Shown: positions 35,648 to 48,000 of the stretch, piece after piece
How the letters are laid out: each line of letters opens with the position of its first letter
How positions within the stretch are numbered: position 1 is the stretch's first letter
Source of the DNA: Chara braunii
Lineage: Eukaryota; Streptophyta; Charophyceae; Charales; Characeae
Length of the DNA: 62,196 bases
NCBI GenBank assembly: GCA_003427395.1
Contig: BFEA01000491.1
Span: forward strand, 773,350-835,545
Reading direction: 5' to 3'
Notes under the pieces: generated by a model
Database searches by the model: none
The model's input: the letters and a program-made list of their open reading frames with translations, nothing else
Told to the model about the DNA's origin: nothing
Made by a program: the position numbers and the translations under genes

Positions 35648-36844
35648 AGCCCATTGGTCCCGTCGCCGTGACTGACACCGATACCGTGTCCCGGGGATGG
35701 GACCAGTAATCAGTACATCCAAATAAAAAAAAATAATAAAAAAAAATAAATTAAAATAAAATGATCATAAGAGGGAAAAGGCGACACCTATGGGAACGGG
35801 GAATTATTCACATCCCCTCGTTTCCACCAATCTGGCCCATGATCAGGGCTGGCAATAAAACCGAAGGAGATAGTCCCACCGGACCTTCAACCCCTTGACT
35901 TCCTTCATGAAGTGTCCCTACTCCCTCGTCGCCATATGCTGGTCTTGATCCCCATACCTGCGCTTTGAAAGTCCAGTGATGTAACCAATAGTGTTATGCC
36001 CAACGTTGGCATTGGCACTACTGAAAGCCTACATAAACGTGTTCCACCTGCTGCACGGTCTCACCAAAACGCCACGAGCCAATGTTTTGCAGTGCCTTAC
36101 TCACGCCGAACCTACTGCTGCGAAACCCTGACACCCATTATGAGAGGGGTCAGGCTCCACTCACGATTGTCTCGCACACCGCTCTCTATGTCGAAGTCAT
36201 GCCACCATACGACCAATCAAAATGTATTTTCATTCTGCGTATTACGCGACTCCAAATACCTTTAACTAATAATTTAAAATAGTCACCCCAAAAATAATAT
36301 CGCGACGCTGGTGGTCAAACCCGGCCTCGGCCACGACAGCCTTCTCCGTGCTCGTGCGCGCGCCCCATACAAACGTTTTAATCAAAGATAAAAAAAACAT
36401 ATTTTTTATCATTAACTAAATTAAAATCAAATTGGTCGGCAATTATGCTGGTTTATAATGTAAATCAAAAAAAGATCACGTGTGCCTTAAAATTGTTCCC
36501 TCACACACTCACTATTCCTTTCAAACGGTCCCACACTCCAAGTTATTGGAAGAACTCGGCCGCAACTTACGTGACACTCCCAACTTTCAAGTCAAGATCA
36601 TTTTCTGTCATTTGCAAAAATCAGGGCAGATACCCTCGTAACGGGATTTGCACCGACAGGTTACCGGACCATATTAAGCAACGTCCCTGTCTCTCCGAAG
36701 AATTAAAAAAAAAAAAAAAAAAAACTAACAATTACACCATAACTCCAAATGCTGACGAGAAAAGATCCAATCCGATCGGCCAACTTGACTTTGTTTGAGG
36801 ATCTTATCAACAAACCCCCAGTCACAAGTAATTACTGTCAGGAT

Positions 36845-36915
36845 TTCAACCTGGGTCTTTTGTGACCAGGCCTCAAACACTGGGATACTCAATCTGTACT
36901 ACAGATTAAACTTGT
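36845..36915 (-). other. tRNA-like T-arm sequence
   Basis: On the minus strand CCCAGGTTGAAATCCTGACAG resembles a tRNA T-arm with a B box, preceded by GAGTATCCCAGTGTTTGAGG. It does not fold into a full tRNA by eye. It may be a chance match or an old tRNA/SINE fragment. Confidence 0.25.
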
Positions 36916-38300
36916 TTCAAGTAACCATTGATAATCCTCTCCCTTTTTTCTAGACATCAGTCAGCTCATCGTTGACCGTCATGTTTAGTCATTGTCCCAT
37001 GTACGGGGTTATAACTTAGGACGCGAGCTCTAATTGAGACCTTTATAAGACTCTCCCGTTTTTTTCACAAAGTATCAAAAAAAATGTAAACTTTAATCAC
37101 AAGCCTTTCATGAAGTCTAGTACAGGAGGGTCATATCTTCATCTTGACCCACCATAGTCTGATTGATCGAGCCAGACGGTCCGCTACGTTGTTATTTTAG
37201 CGACGATGTCATCGTTGGTTGTCCAACGGTAGGCAGTTTTTTTTTATAAAACACTCTATTAGGATTCCAAAAAGACACGACAGACTTGACTTTTATCCCT
37301 CCGACATCCCGCGGGAGTAAAACTCTCTGAGACGGCAACACCCCTCATGCCTTACCCTTTGGTGAGACGTTGGTCCGCTGTTAGGTTGCGTCGGTCAGCA
37401 TCCAACACTAGGGTTTGCGCCATAGTGATGCTAAGAACAACCCCTTAGCTGAGCATCATCACGCATTCCTTAAGATTAGCATCATAGTGGTTGAATGGTG
37501 TGTCGCAACAAACTCAGGCCCACCGCGGGACTACGAAGAGGCTTATTTCACTCAAAAGTTTTTACCCGTTTTCTATGGGACAACATAGAGAGCACAACGC
37601 CCTCTTAAAAAAAAACACAAAAATTCAACACTAGACTCAAGGTTCGTGGTTTTCCCCGCTTAACCAGAATGCCACACATCTTAAAAACATCTCTCCAAAG
37701 TTTCACCATATTTACAACATTCCAAAATTTCACCAATAAAATCAGTTTATCGATCTTTCTCGTGACTTTATCAATCAAACTACTTTCCATGTATTGTCAT
37801 CATTTAGCCACCTTCCACATGAAGTGGTGTTAACCGTAAAATCTTTTATCCTTCCTCCTTGAGAAGGAGAGTAAACCATATGATATTTTAAAACATCTTT
37901 CACTTGAAGATGGGTCCGAAAGAAACAATAACCACCTTCCCACTTGAAGGGGCGTCAAACATAAAATATTTTTCACTGAGAGACCAACTTGTGGGTTATT
38001 ATCATAACTTAACAAATAGTATTCGACATGGACAAGCAATTGAGTCTCTGAAAACTCATAGGTCCCTTGATATCTTTACACTTTTTCACCAAACGAACTG
38101 CAACCTCTCTTTCTATACTCGACCTTATTGTTTGTATGTAGGCAAATTACACGAGTATACCGAAGAGTGGACAGTTTACACACATCACATTCACAAAATG
38201 CACGAGATGCATCATGTACACCTCACACACACACACAAAAATAATGATACATTAGGATAAACCCACACATATGAAAGTGATTGTGATTGTCACATAACAG

Positions 38301-38480
38301 AGATAGTATCCTATCTCGATTATTTACAGAGTTGGGATATCCCAACTCAAAGAAACAAAAATATTATAAAGACCGAAGATGTACCCATAGTTGAACAATC
38401 TCAACTCAAAAATAAAATGGGGTGATCACTATATCATCAGTATACTCAACATTGGAAAACCCCAACGCAAAAGAATCATG
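38301..38480. repeat. cluster of short palindromes
   Basis: AGATAG/CTATCT (38301-38316), the perfect 20-bp palindrome GAGTTGGGATATCCCAACTC (38329-38348) and GTTGG/CCAAC (near 38452-38466) occur in 180 bp. CAACTCAAA recurs after the arms. Confidence 0.7.
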
Positions 38481-39605
38481 AATGACCACAATATCACCAA
38501 GTATTACACAAAAGTGTCACGGCCTCAGTAACCGAAATGGAAAAGTGGTATCAATCTGAAATAATATTGCAGACATCTTCTTAAAGAAGAATTTTCATTA
38601 TCAACTCGTAGATCATATATATTATAAAATCAAATTCATTGAAACTCGAAGAATCAAAACTTAGCATTATCATAACCCTTACACCACACTCTGAGTTAGA
38701 GAGTTCGATACTCGCGCAATAATTACTTCCAACACACATCATGTCACTCGTATATGTACAGTTATCCGAATCTAGAAAGAGAAAAGTATTATTTAAGTTC
38801 ACTTTCAGTACCAATTTTGTATACACTTAACTGCCAGAGTCTTACTACTCGCTTAATATTCAAACAAAAAATGATTCTGATCATTCAATTCTCATCCTCA
38901 TAACCACCTCACTAATTCACTTGCTCACAATCGCTAATATACACAGATCCGGACAATCCTAACATACTCCATATGTACGGATATTTGTTAGGATTACACG
39001 TTTAAATCACTCATACCTCGCTTTTAGAACTCACTCTGCCTTGCCAGGTCCTTACCGGACCTTATTGTCGAAGTTTATTTGCCTACTATGAATAAGATTT
39101 CTTCAAATAGCAGCACGTCTCCCGTCTATAGTCCATCCTAACCTAGTTCGAAAGGAGATATTCACACTCGAAAAAGGTATTTCACACAACTTTTATATAC
39201 ATATATTTATTTCATCTTTGCTCTTTTTAGCAAACGAGTTCCCAATCCTTCTTTCCTTCTAGCAGAGATTGTTACCTCTAACCACTATTTGGTGTCTATC
39301 ACATTCTTTTCTGACTCTTGGTCATCCTTACGCCACGCAAAGTTATTATCAGAGCAAAAAGTCATTCGAGGCGCTTACTATTGTCTACCTACTCTCATTC
39401 GAAATACCTTCCAGCGCTCACATCTCTCGTCTGGACCATGAGAGTCCGTATAAGCGTCAACAATGTTAGTTATACTGCGAAGTTATCGATTAGAGGGCAA
39501 AAATCTTAGGTCGAACTACAAATCATATATCATTTCGCATGCGCAACGCTTGTACCCCCACCCTCGCACTACTAAGGCGGTTTTTAATGCTGCTTCTATC
39601 CTTGT

Positions 39606-40028
39606 TCATCCTTTGAAAGACTCCTCTTTGATAAATTCGGGCAGAACGACGTGTAACGGAGCTGAAAGGAACACAAACTTTAGAGCACTCTTACCTTCTA
39701 TATGGGTGACTACTCGCTCTTCCCTTTCACCAGGTATTTCTTTTGCCCATTTTGCAGCAGCCGCCTCAACTATCCTTAAAGGTTTTGCGCGCAGACTCCC
39801 ATGCCCAAGCGCGAGCTTGATTCCGCGCATAGTCCAAAATGGTGATGAGGCATACAATGTTACCCTCATAATCACATCATCCTTATTATCATCGAGGCTA
39901 GATTCAATCCAGACAAAGATATCCGCACTTAGTGATACACCCCACCATGAAGGGACATACTCCTCCTCCTTGAGTCGTCTTGGTAAGGATATCTCAAGTG
40001 TACTCTCTCTTTTAACAGACCTTGGCAT
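39606..40028 (-). CDS. unidentified 140-codon open frame in element B
   Basis: Minus strand, same sense as the element. The start is the first Met, though the frame is open further upstream. Composition looks protein-like, with clusters such as PSWWGVSLSADIFVWIES and PFWTMRGIKLALGHG, then an Ala-rich acidic/basic stretch. The opposite strand is also open for 224 codons (39463-40137), so the whole block is poor in stops. I recognise no family and see no gag or zinc knuckle signature. It has no counterpart in element A. Possible identities are a gag remnant, a captured host fragment or chance. Confidence 0.3.
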   Translation of the reverse strand: MPRSVKRESTLEISLPRRLKEEEYVPSWWGVSLSADIFVWIESSLDDNKDDVIMRVTLYASSPFWTMRGIKLALGHGSLRAKPLRIVEAAAAKWAKEIPGEREERVVTHIEGKSALKFVFLSAPLHVVLPEFIKEESFKG

Positions 40029-41722
40029 ATTAAGATCGTCTTTAGCATACGGTATCTTGTTTTTCCTCAGTTTTTGTTTGGACCCTTTTCTTTACAAACG
40101 AACGTCCGACATCACACTTTCCATCACTTACACATGACTCCTCTTGTCTAAAATTCATCACTCCAATGACTTTGGCCATCAAATTTTTAAGGACAAAATA
40201 ATGGTAAATAATATATTGTAATACTATGCACCATAATGGATAGAGGATAATCATGATAAGCAATCATAATGCTATGATCAAGTAAAAGTTTTGAGAAAAA
40301 TATATTGTGCCGAGGACAAACTAAGATATTATATTCTACTCCTTAGACTTTGACAAAAATATATTGTGTCGAGGGTCAATGTAATCCTTTCTTAAAGGGA
40401 TAACATCTTATCCCCAAGCCCCGCTCAAGGATTATGTCTCACTACTTCTCCCTCTGATTCCAACACTAGTTCCTTGTAGACCCTCGCCAATAAGGTAGAC
40501 AACCTTACCATACATGCTCCAGGATGGTTTATCCCTTTGCGTGCAGATGAACTCACTTGGCACAAAATAGTTGGGGATCCAACCCCTACCTCTCTAATTG
40601 GCAGACAGTAGTTGCTTCCCTCATAGGTCATGATCTGTCAACGTTCAAAGATTTTCTTCGTATTCAGTAGTAACGTAGTCACTTTACCACAAAGGGTTAG
40701 ACGAAAACACCCCACTATGGACCAGGAACACAGTTCCGATGTGGGTCTCACTACCACTTACAAGACAAAATTATAACTTATTCAAAGTCATCACTCATAA
40801 AAATGATAACTTAAAATTGTAACTTTCTTTAGTGTAGATTTCATACATTGACAATTTCTTGTGAAAGTCACTTTCCCAAGGAACTGGACACTCCATTCAC
40901 CTCTGAATCCGCATCGGACGTGAATTCTATGTAACGTCTCTACTCCTTTAAAAGATCAACCCATGCATATAGATACAGAATGAGAATAAATATAAATGGA
41001 TAACTCAGATTGACTAGCTTATATAAATAGATTCATAGGGTTGCATTTCAGCAAATAAAATCAGATAGACAACTTATGTGACTAGTTATAAATGAATGAG
41101 ACTCACATAAATAACATAGAGTACATAGTCTTACACGAGCTAGGATTTAAATACGCTCACTTAAAATGAAATTTTGACACAAATAAATATATTTTATGGA
41201 TAGGCTTAAAGAGGTTATCTTAAAATGATAAACTCAAACGCGTAGTGAAATATAATGTATATAGTTTCCCTTATATAAGTCGTTAGGTAAGAAAAAAAAT
41301 GCCTCTTTCTAATCTAAGTCATCTCCTAACGCTAGTGTATGATGACACTGTCATGGAAACTTAGGTAGCTTAACGGTTGTGTTCAAGGACCAAAGATCCT
41401 TGCTCGGATAACCGAACACGCAGAGTCACATCAATTCAAACGATGGTCAATCTAAGGCATTTGGTATGCATAGAGTCCTTCTAATTACTCTTCCGTACCT
41501 CGATCCACAAATTTTAAATTTGAGTTGCCACTTCTAGGTGTCAAAGTACACAGACGTTCCTATCACGTACTACCATTTAATTATGCGATCCTACCACAAC
41601 CATTAGCACGCCGCTAATCACTCACTTATCCCACGCCTTTAACAAAAATGGTAGTTTTGCCTGGATCATCATTCTGCCTGTAACCTGAGTTCGTTCACTT
41701 AAGGACCCCGGTAGGCAGTCAA

Positions 41723-41742
41723 GATCCCCGGCAACGGCGCCA
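41723..41742 (-). promoter_or_regulatory. primer-binding site, tRNA-Asp, perfect 20-nt match
   Basis: The + strand reads GATCCCCGGCAACGGCGCCA, the 3' end of plant tRNA-Asp including CCA. CC separates it from the LTR terminus at 41745, exactly as in element A. This sets the element's direction and its 5' LTR. Confidence 0.92.
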
Positions 41743-44179
41743 CCTGTCGAGCGCATCGATCTCTCACAGGGCACCCTCCCGGCCACTCACGTAGGATTTG
41801 CAGGACTTCGTCATAGAGCGTTGCTGCTTCCGCCGAGCGCGCCAACCACACCTCTCGTGAACACCTACAATAGGACAGGGTCGTGAGACGTACAACCTAC
41901 CTTCGCATGCGGAAGTTGTCACCACCCCTGAGATGGGCGTATCCCCACCAAGCTACTGAGGTGCATGCGAAGGTTATTCGTATGTTATCGCAAAGGTGCA
42001 CTGACCGAGGGAGTTTCTCATTTGCTGTAGCATAGGGGGTACACACGGTTAACGTCTGAATCAAACTCGTACACGAATCATTGTCTGAGGCGCTGATCTC
42101 TCGAACGTGGCCCTACGCAGGTCGACTAGGACGGTTGAATCTAACCACGTGACACGTCTCACGAAAACAAAAATCGAACTTCATACGTAAATTGCGCATA
42201 GTCTCTTTCTTCACACTTGACCCATAATTTTTACTAAAGGGATCAGACAAGTATCGCGCGCGAGGCTATGAATAAATATCGTGGTGACGCAGGTACCAGT
42301 CATATTGACTAGTCATGCATGAATACACAATCAGTCGCAATAACGTCGTACTATATAGTACTCATAATTGAGGGTCATGTTTAACACTCAAATGTCGGTT
42401 GACACACGCCTTGAGGGGTTAATCTCTCGGTGCTAGACAACCGCTAAGAAGGTTGAGAACCACACCCTCTTCTGCATCTTGCGGAGAGTGGGTGGTACAC
42501 AGGGCTCAGGCCCCTGTGGCGGTCATCACTTATGGCCCTAGAGACGAGTTCCATGATCGAAGGTTAGCAACAGGTCAAGGGGTTTCAAGTTGACTTTGAC
42601 GGTTGCCACCGACTCCAATGTCCAATTATAATAATTCTAAAAAGCAAAATCTTACACACGACCAAAATAGATTGCGTGGATTACTTAATATATAAATGTA
42701 GTGGACTTATAGGACATGAGACGATCACTCTCATTATCATCGTGGGACTCCCTTCAAAATATATACAGAATCGAAGGCAAGGTCAATCTGGATTTCAACT
42801 TACAAATCATACATGCAGCCACAATAAAAAAATTCACATTGACGAAAGCACACACTATACGGGGTCAACTTCAACCCCTCTCCGCACTTCATACCCCTTG
42901 CCTTAGTCACACAAGCCTCAACCTTTGTCCAACCTTCCATAATAAAAACACTCAGTCATTTTTAAATTGTCATTTAATAAAAGTCTGGTAACTTGAAAAA
43001 CCCAAAGAAATATTTCAATTCAGAGGGGCTAGGGCATAGGTCGAGTAGCGAGAGTGAATTAAAGTTGAGTCGGAAACCAACCTGTTATCAAAAGATAACA
43101 AAAAATGATCCTCGTAGGATCAGGTTGAAGTTACTCAAGCCTCGAATCAATCTGAAATGAGAGCAACTTCCAGCACAGCACAAACCAATGCCCAAACTAT
43201 GCTTGAGTGATTATGAAATAATCCTACCTTCGTACCTCACTTCTAATACTTATCCATAAATGTCAAGAATTTCGACAGTATCTCCCCTACGCAATGGCAG
43301 ATTGTCAAACTTTCGATAATCCTAAAAATGTTATTCCTCTAGATTTCAAGAAATTTCGGCAGTGTTTCCCGTAGGGAAAGTGCCTTTGCAAAATTTATAT
43401 AAAGACCGAATATAAATCTGAAATTGATATTTTAACTTAGAAGGCAAATTTGTCTAACTCCTTGATTTAGTATAAATTTGGGCAGCATCTCTTTTAAAGA
43501 GGTAGTCTTCACAAATTTATACTAAGTCAAACATAAACTCAAGATAAACTTAAATTATGTAAGGACAAAATTTAACTAACTCTTTAGATTTGTAGAAATT
43601 TCGACAGCACATCCCGTAGGAAAAGTGTCTTTCAAAAATTTAACAAAGCTAAATACGAAATATAAAAATAATATGACTTTATAAATTCAAATTTTGTCTA
43701 ACTCTCTAAATTAGTAAAACTTTTGGGCATCACCTCCTTTCGGAAGATAGGTTTCTCATATTTATACTGAGTCATATGTGAAGTCGAAAAAAAATCAAAC
43801 TTTATGAATGATAAAATTTAACTAACTCCTTGGTTTTGCAAAAATTCAACAGCGCTTCCCATAGGGGAAATATCTTTCCAAAATTTATACGAATTCAGAT
43901 ATGAGAAATACATTTATCCCAAAAAATGTTGAAATTGAACTAAGTAAAATAAAATTAGACCCATAGTAATGCAGAATTGAACTACTTCTACAACTCTAAC
44001 TCGTCGTGAGCAGCTAAAGCAACTACCTATCAAAGTTAGGGCTAAGGGCAAATAAATCTCACACTCAACCACATGCAAGTCAATACAACAATGGATAAGT
44101 ACTCTCACCAATTTCCGAAGTTATTTTCACATAAGTAGTTCATCACCTCTCAGTTAAGAAAAACCCTAATACCTCAACT

Positions 44180-45065
44180 TACATATGGTATAAGAAGGTT
44201 TAGTCAAACCGAAGTCACATTGCTTAACTTTTAACTGTGTATACACAAAACAGAGGACAATACAACTTCTCTCTTTTTTAGGCAATCAGCCAGGTCAAAT
44301 AGAAGCCACATTGTCTAGTTATGCCACGTGTTTAATATCCAAATTTATAATAACTCTCTAAACCTTTTACTTTTTTAAAAATTAGGAATGAGTTAAACCG
44401 AAGCCACATTGCTCAGTCTGCCTTAAAATACCTTCATTATATTCTTTAATTAAATATTATTTTCTTTTTTTTGTGATAGGCTATAGTCCGACCAAACCAA
44501 AGTCATATTGTCTGCCTAGTTTGTTCAATAATAAGATTAATACATATGTATATATATATATCAAATCATATTTTAAGGTTTCTCTTTATATGTGTGACTT
44601 CAGCCTAAGCCAAATTGAAGCCACATTGCTTAGTCCCTGTCTCTTATACACATCTAGATGTGTATAAGAGACAGGCTATAGTCCGACCAAACCAAAGTCA
44701 TATTGTCTGCCTAGTTTGTTCAATAATAAGATTAATACATATGTATATATATATATCAAATCATATTTTAAGGTTTCTCTTTATATGTGTGACTTCAGCC
44801 TAAGCCAAATTGAAGCCACATTGCTTAGTCCTCCGTCCAAACCTCCCTAAAAAAAAACAAGTAGTTGGATCTGACCGAAGTCACATTGCTCAACTTCTTA
44901 ACACTTGTCAACAGCCAAATCACCACAAGAACAACAACCAGGCCTTACCAAAGTCACATTGCCTAGCTGCTGACAATCAGACCTTACCGAAGCCATGTTT
45001 TCTGACTGTCAAGAAAACAAACAATACGACAACCAAATCTGACCGAAGTCACACTGCTTGGCTAC
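44180..45065. repeat. hairpin array B, right LTR
   Basis: Same core as the left array (ACCGAAGYCACATTG) with arms such as AGTTGGA/CTCAACT and GGC/GCC. Pairing is weaker than in the left LTR, for example ACCAAAT against CTTGGCT near 45027-45062. Part of the array is duplicated artificially around 44637-44674. Confidence 0.7.
44480..44831. other. assembly artefact: 157-bp duplication around a Tn5 end dimer
   Basis: 44480-44636 and 44675-44831 are identical and separated by the perfect 38-bp palindrome at 44637-44674 (CTGTCTCTTATACACATCT plus its reverse complement). The homologous place in the other LTR (31540-31550, GCTTAGTCCTCCGTC) is uninterrupted and single-copy. Confidence 0.97.
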
Positions 45066-48000
45066 AGAGGAAACAACAGTAAACAAAGGAGACGAAATAA
45101 TTGTAAGCAAAACTACCTTCCTCTCATCTTCCTCCAGTTCACTCTCTTCAGAATCTGATTTTAGACCAGCAAAAAAAAAGAAATTGAAGTTTGCGCATGC
45201 AACATGCTTTCTTGAAGTTTACTATGATTCGGTCCGGGAAATCAAACATAAAATGTGTAGGGATGAATGCAGTATAATCATACATCTATACAAAAATGTA
45301 TTCATAAGGGTCTTAGCACGGGTTTATAGAAGGAGTCGAAGGATTACCACTCAGTTTCCTGCCTTCAGAACTCCTCCTAATTTCAGGCAGAGCTCCCACA
45401 ATCGATGGGCAGACTCTCCACAGAGTTTTGATGTGGTCCTACGAGCTGCAATCCCACATATCGTTTTCCTCTCGTAACCTCTGACTAATCTTAGAGTAAG
45501 GAGGGTTGAAGGAGTGGTTTCAGGCGATTGAGATACAATGAAGGGATAAACTCAACTCGCAGGAGAGAACCTTGTTCCCTTGATGCACCTAAGGGCCCCG
45601 CCGTGGTGGTCAATTATCGTTGTAACACTCAAACGAGCAGGCCGCAACAACGAACTGCGATAAAAAATGTAGAGCAGTCTTACTTTGACAGGCCTTTAAT
45701 CGCAACAGTGATGCTGTTGAGGGGCCCAACCACCTCCTTAAAAGTACTCTACCTCATCCCCGACTATACTGCAGTTGCGCAGCCTAAGAAGGTACCGTTC
45801 AGGCAGAGCCCGCCTTTGTGCTCTATCCAAAAATAGAAGCAGACTGCAGCTGAACTCGGCCGGATGCGGCCCATACAACAACCATACACAACAACAAGCA
45901 ACAGCGGCAAGCAGCAAGTTGGCCAATGCTTCAGCGAGAACTCAACAACTACACACTTCAAAAGTCCCAAAAAAAAAAACAGATTGTTAACATAGAAAGA
46001 ACAAAGACTGTGCCTTCAAGAACACAGGTTGTACCGGGGGGATACACAACCTAAGTCTCCTGATATATGGACTGTTCCTAAAGGAAAGGTGTCGACCAAG
46101 CCTCCAACCTCAGCAATAGCATTTTGGACCATCAGAAGCACCGTGAGAAAACAACACCCTCACTGTTGATCCCTTCTAATGGTTCAAGTTAGCTCACCCT
46201 TGAAACCACAGCCTACAATGTCAACCACATCAATCTATGCTGCCAAAAAAGGTTCTCTCACCAACGTCCAGATCACGGTCAAACTGTTACTCTACTATCC
46301 TAGCTAAAACAGATGATGCGCCTCGTTATCTTCAGCAACTATCACGGCTCAAGGAGGGGTAACCCATGTTCACCAGCATCCGACCAGGTCACCGTATGGT
46401 TTTCCTCGACCTCTGCCTTCTTCTTTAAATACCTCTATTCCAAATCGTCTAGACTATGAGGGATATGAACGAGAGCAACAGATAAAAGTCAAATTGTATC
46501 ATCTCAGTTTGAACCAGATAGCCACGTATCGGGCCGAGAGCAACAAGGATTGAGGTATGGTGGAAGCAAGCGCAACACCATGAACTCTGTTGCCGTAAGC
46601 CACCCTTTGCATCGTTATGCGTAAGGGAGCTAATGCCACCTTTCTTCTGCCGGTACCCGACCTACCTTTAGGCAACCTCATACTCCATGTAACACTGTAA
46701 TCGATCCACGTGGTGACTTGCTCATGAGCACACTCTGATCAGGTAAGTGTACTCCTCTCTCGTTAACTCGATGCAACTGGCCAACAAACTCGCCGAGTTC
46801 ACGTGATTCCTCCAAACACCCCTCGCCTTTTTCTCATGTCTTCTGCATTCGCTCCTATTTGTTACTTAGTGACACTCTATGCACCCATTAGCTTAGTAAA
46901 GTTGAAATTTCCCACTAAAACGTGGATAAATACGTGCCCATGCTCTTTTTCGGCACCACGCCCCGCGGTTGGGCTCACACTACTTCCTTCGATAAGACGA
47001 GCAACGCACTGGTCAACAGGTAAGTTTTTATTCTCTCTCTCTCTCTCCGATTGTCCTCTTCTCCAACTCATTTGTTCGATAGTCCGACTTTCCATTCATC
47101 CCTCAACGCCCGTTCTCCGAGGTGAGTACGATCTCCCCCCCTCTCTCTCTCGCTCGCTCTCACTCAGACGCCTGCACACCTATCTCGGTGTCATGGTCGT
47201 TTCATCACACATAGAAAGAAAATGTAAAAATGAGAATAAGTCTTCCGCCAAAAAATGGAAAGGTTCATTGTTACTTCCACAGGTGTCGCTCCTCGCTTGG
47301 CCCTCTTTGCACCGCGCAGCCCCTACCACTGAACCTGGCCAGCCCATTGCTCGAACGCGAAATCTGATGCTGCCATCAGATTCGCCATACCTCCAAGCCC
47401 CGAAATTGAATCTTCGTTCACCCGTTTTCGCTAAGAAACGGGCGAGATATGAGTTACTTCCCCCAGCATATCTCACTCTTTTGACACCTCCTCACACGTA
47501 CTTTTCTCTCCAACTCCCATCCTACTAATCCAACACTAAAACTAACACCACCATTACACTCGTCTTACTAATAAATCTCGTTAAGTATCTTTCCTCAACC
47601 GATTTCATCAAGAATCGGTCGAGTTATATGTTTTCCGCTCCGCTCATCTCCCCTTTTCGCCTCCATCTCCACCTTCGTTTTCGTTAGTGCGTCTTCCAGT
47701 AAGACTGCTCCCACAGCCGCCAGGCACGACCGCCCAGAAGACTCGAGCCATCCTCAAAGAACTTCCAAAGCAAACAACTACTGGTCGGTTCGATTGTTCT
47801 TTTTGTTTTTGTACGAATACCTAGATCGGACAAACGATTTGCACGGTGGTTTCGCTGTGTCCCACCACGGTGACCCTGGCCTGCCCTGTACAGGCATAGT
47901 CACGCTGCGACCCAAATTTTGCACTACAGTATAGCTGCGAACCTTTTCCTCAACGCCTCCGGCCCCGACTGGTGCCAAACTGCACACTAACCCAGACCCC

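Larger units (their letters stand above)
28890..36658 (-). repeat. element B 3' LTR (7.77 kb)
   Basis: TGTCGAGCGCATCGATC to TTGCACCGACA. It lacks about 180 bp just inside the terminus that the other LTR has (41765-41937). Further on, the LTR holds short phrases repeated every few hundred bases at 30.2-31.0 kb (AATTTCGGCAGCGCTTCC-like), the hairpin array (31.2-31.8 kb), the GGGCCCCGCCATGGTGG block (32.34 kb), CT-rich modules (33.4-34.3 kb), a 12-bp stem-loop (34.34 kb) and a tRNA-like box pair (35.6 kb). Open frames are short and not shared with the other LTR. Confidence 0.8.
36659..41722 (-). mobile_element. element B internal region
   Basis: The first bases next to the 3' LTR (GGTTACCGGACCATATTAAGC) parallel element A at 7424 (GCATTTCCGGGCCCCATTGAACG). 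40360-40770 also parallels A. The remainder differs from A: a duplicated CACTTGAAG block at 37.8-37.95 kb, small hairpins at 38.30-38.48 kb and a stop-poor block at 39.46-40.14 kb. I see no RT, RNase H, integrase or gag zinc knuckle, so this copy looks non-autonomous. Confidence 0.65.

Noticed and set aside
46803-47528. 241-codon + strand open frame
   Set aside because: It lies in LTR B, is not preserved in the homologous LTR at 33.5-34.6 kb, runs antisense to the element and shows no domain.
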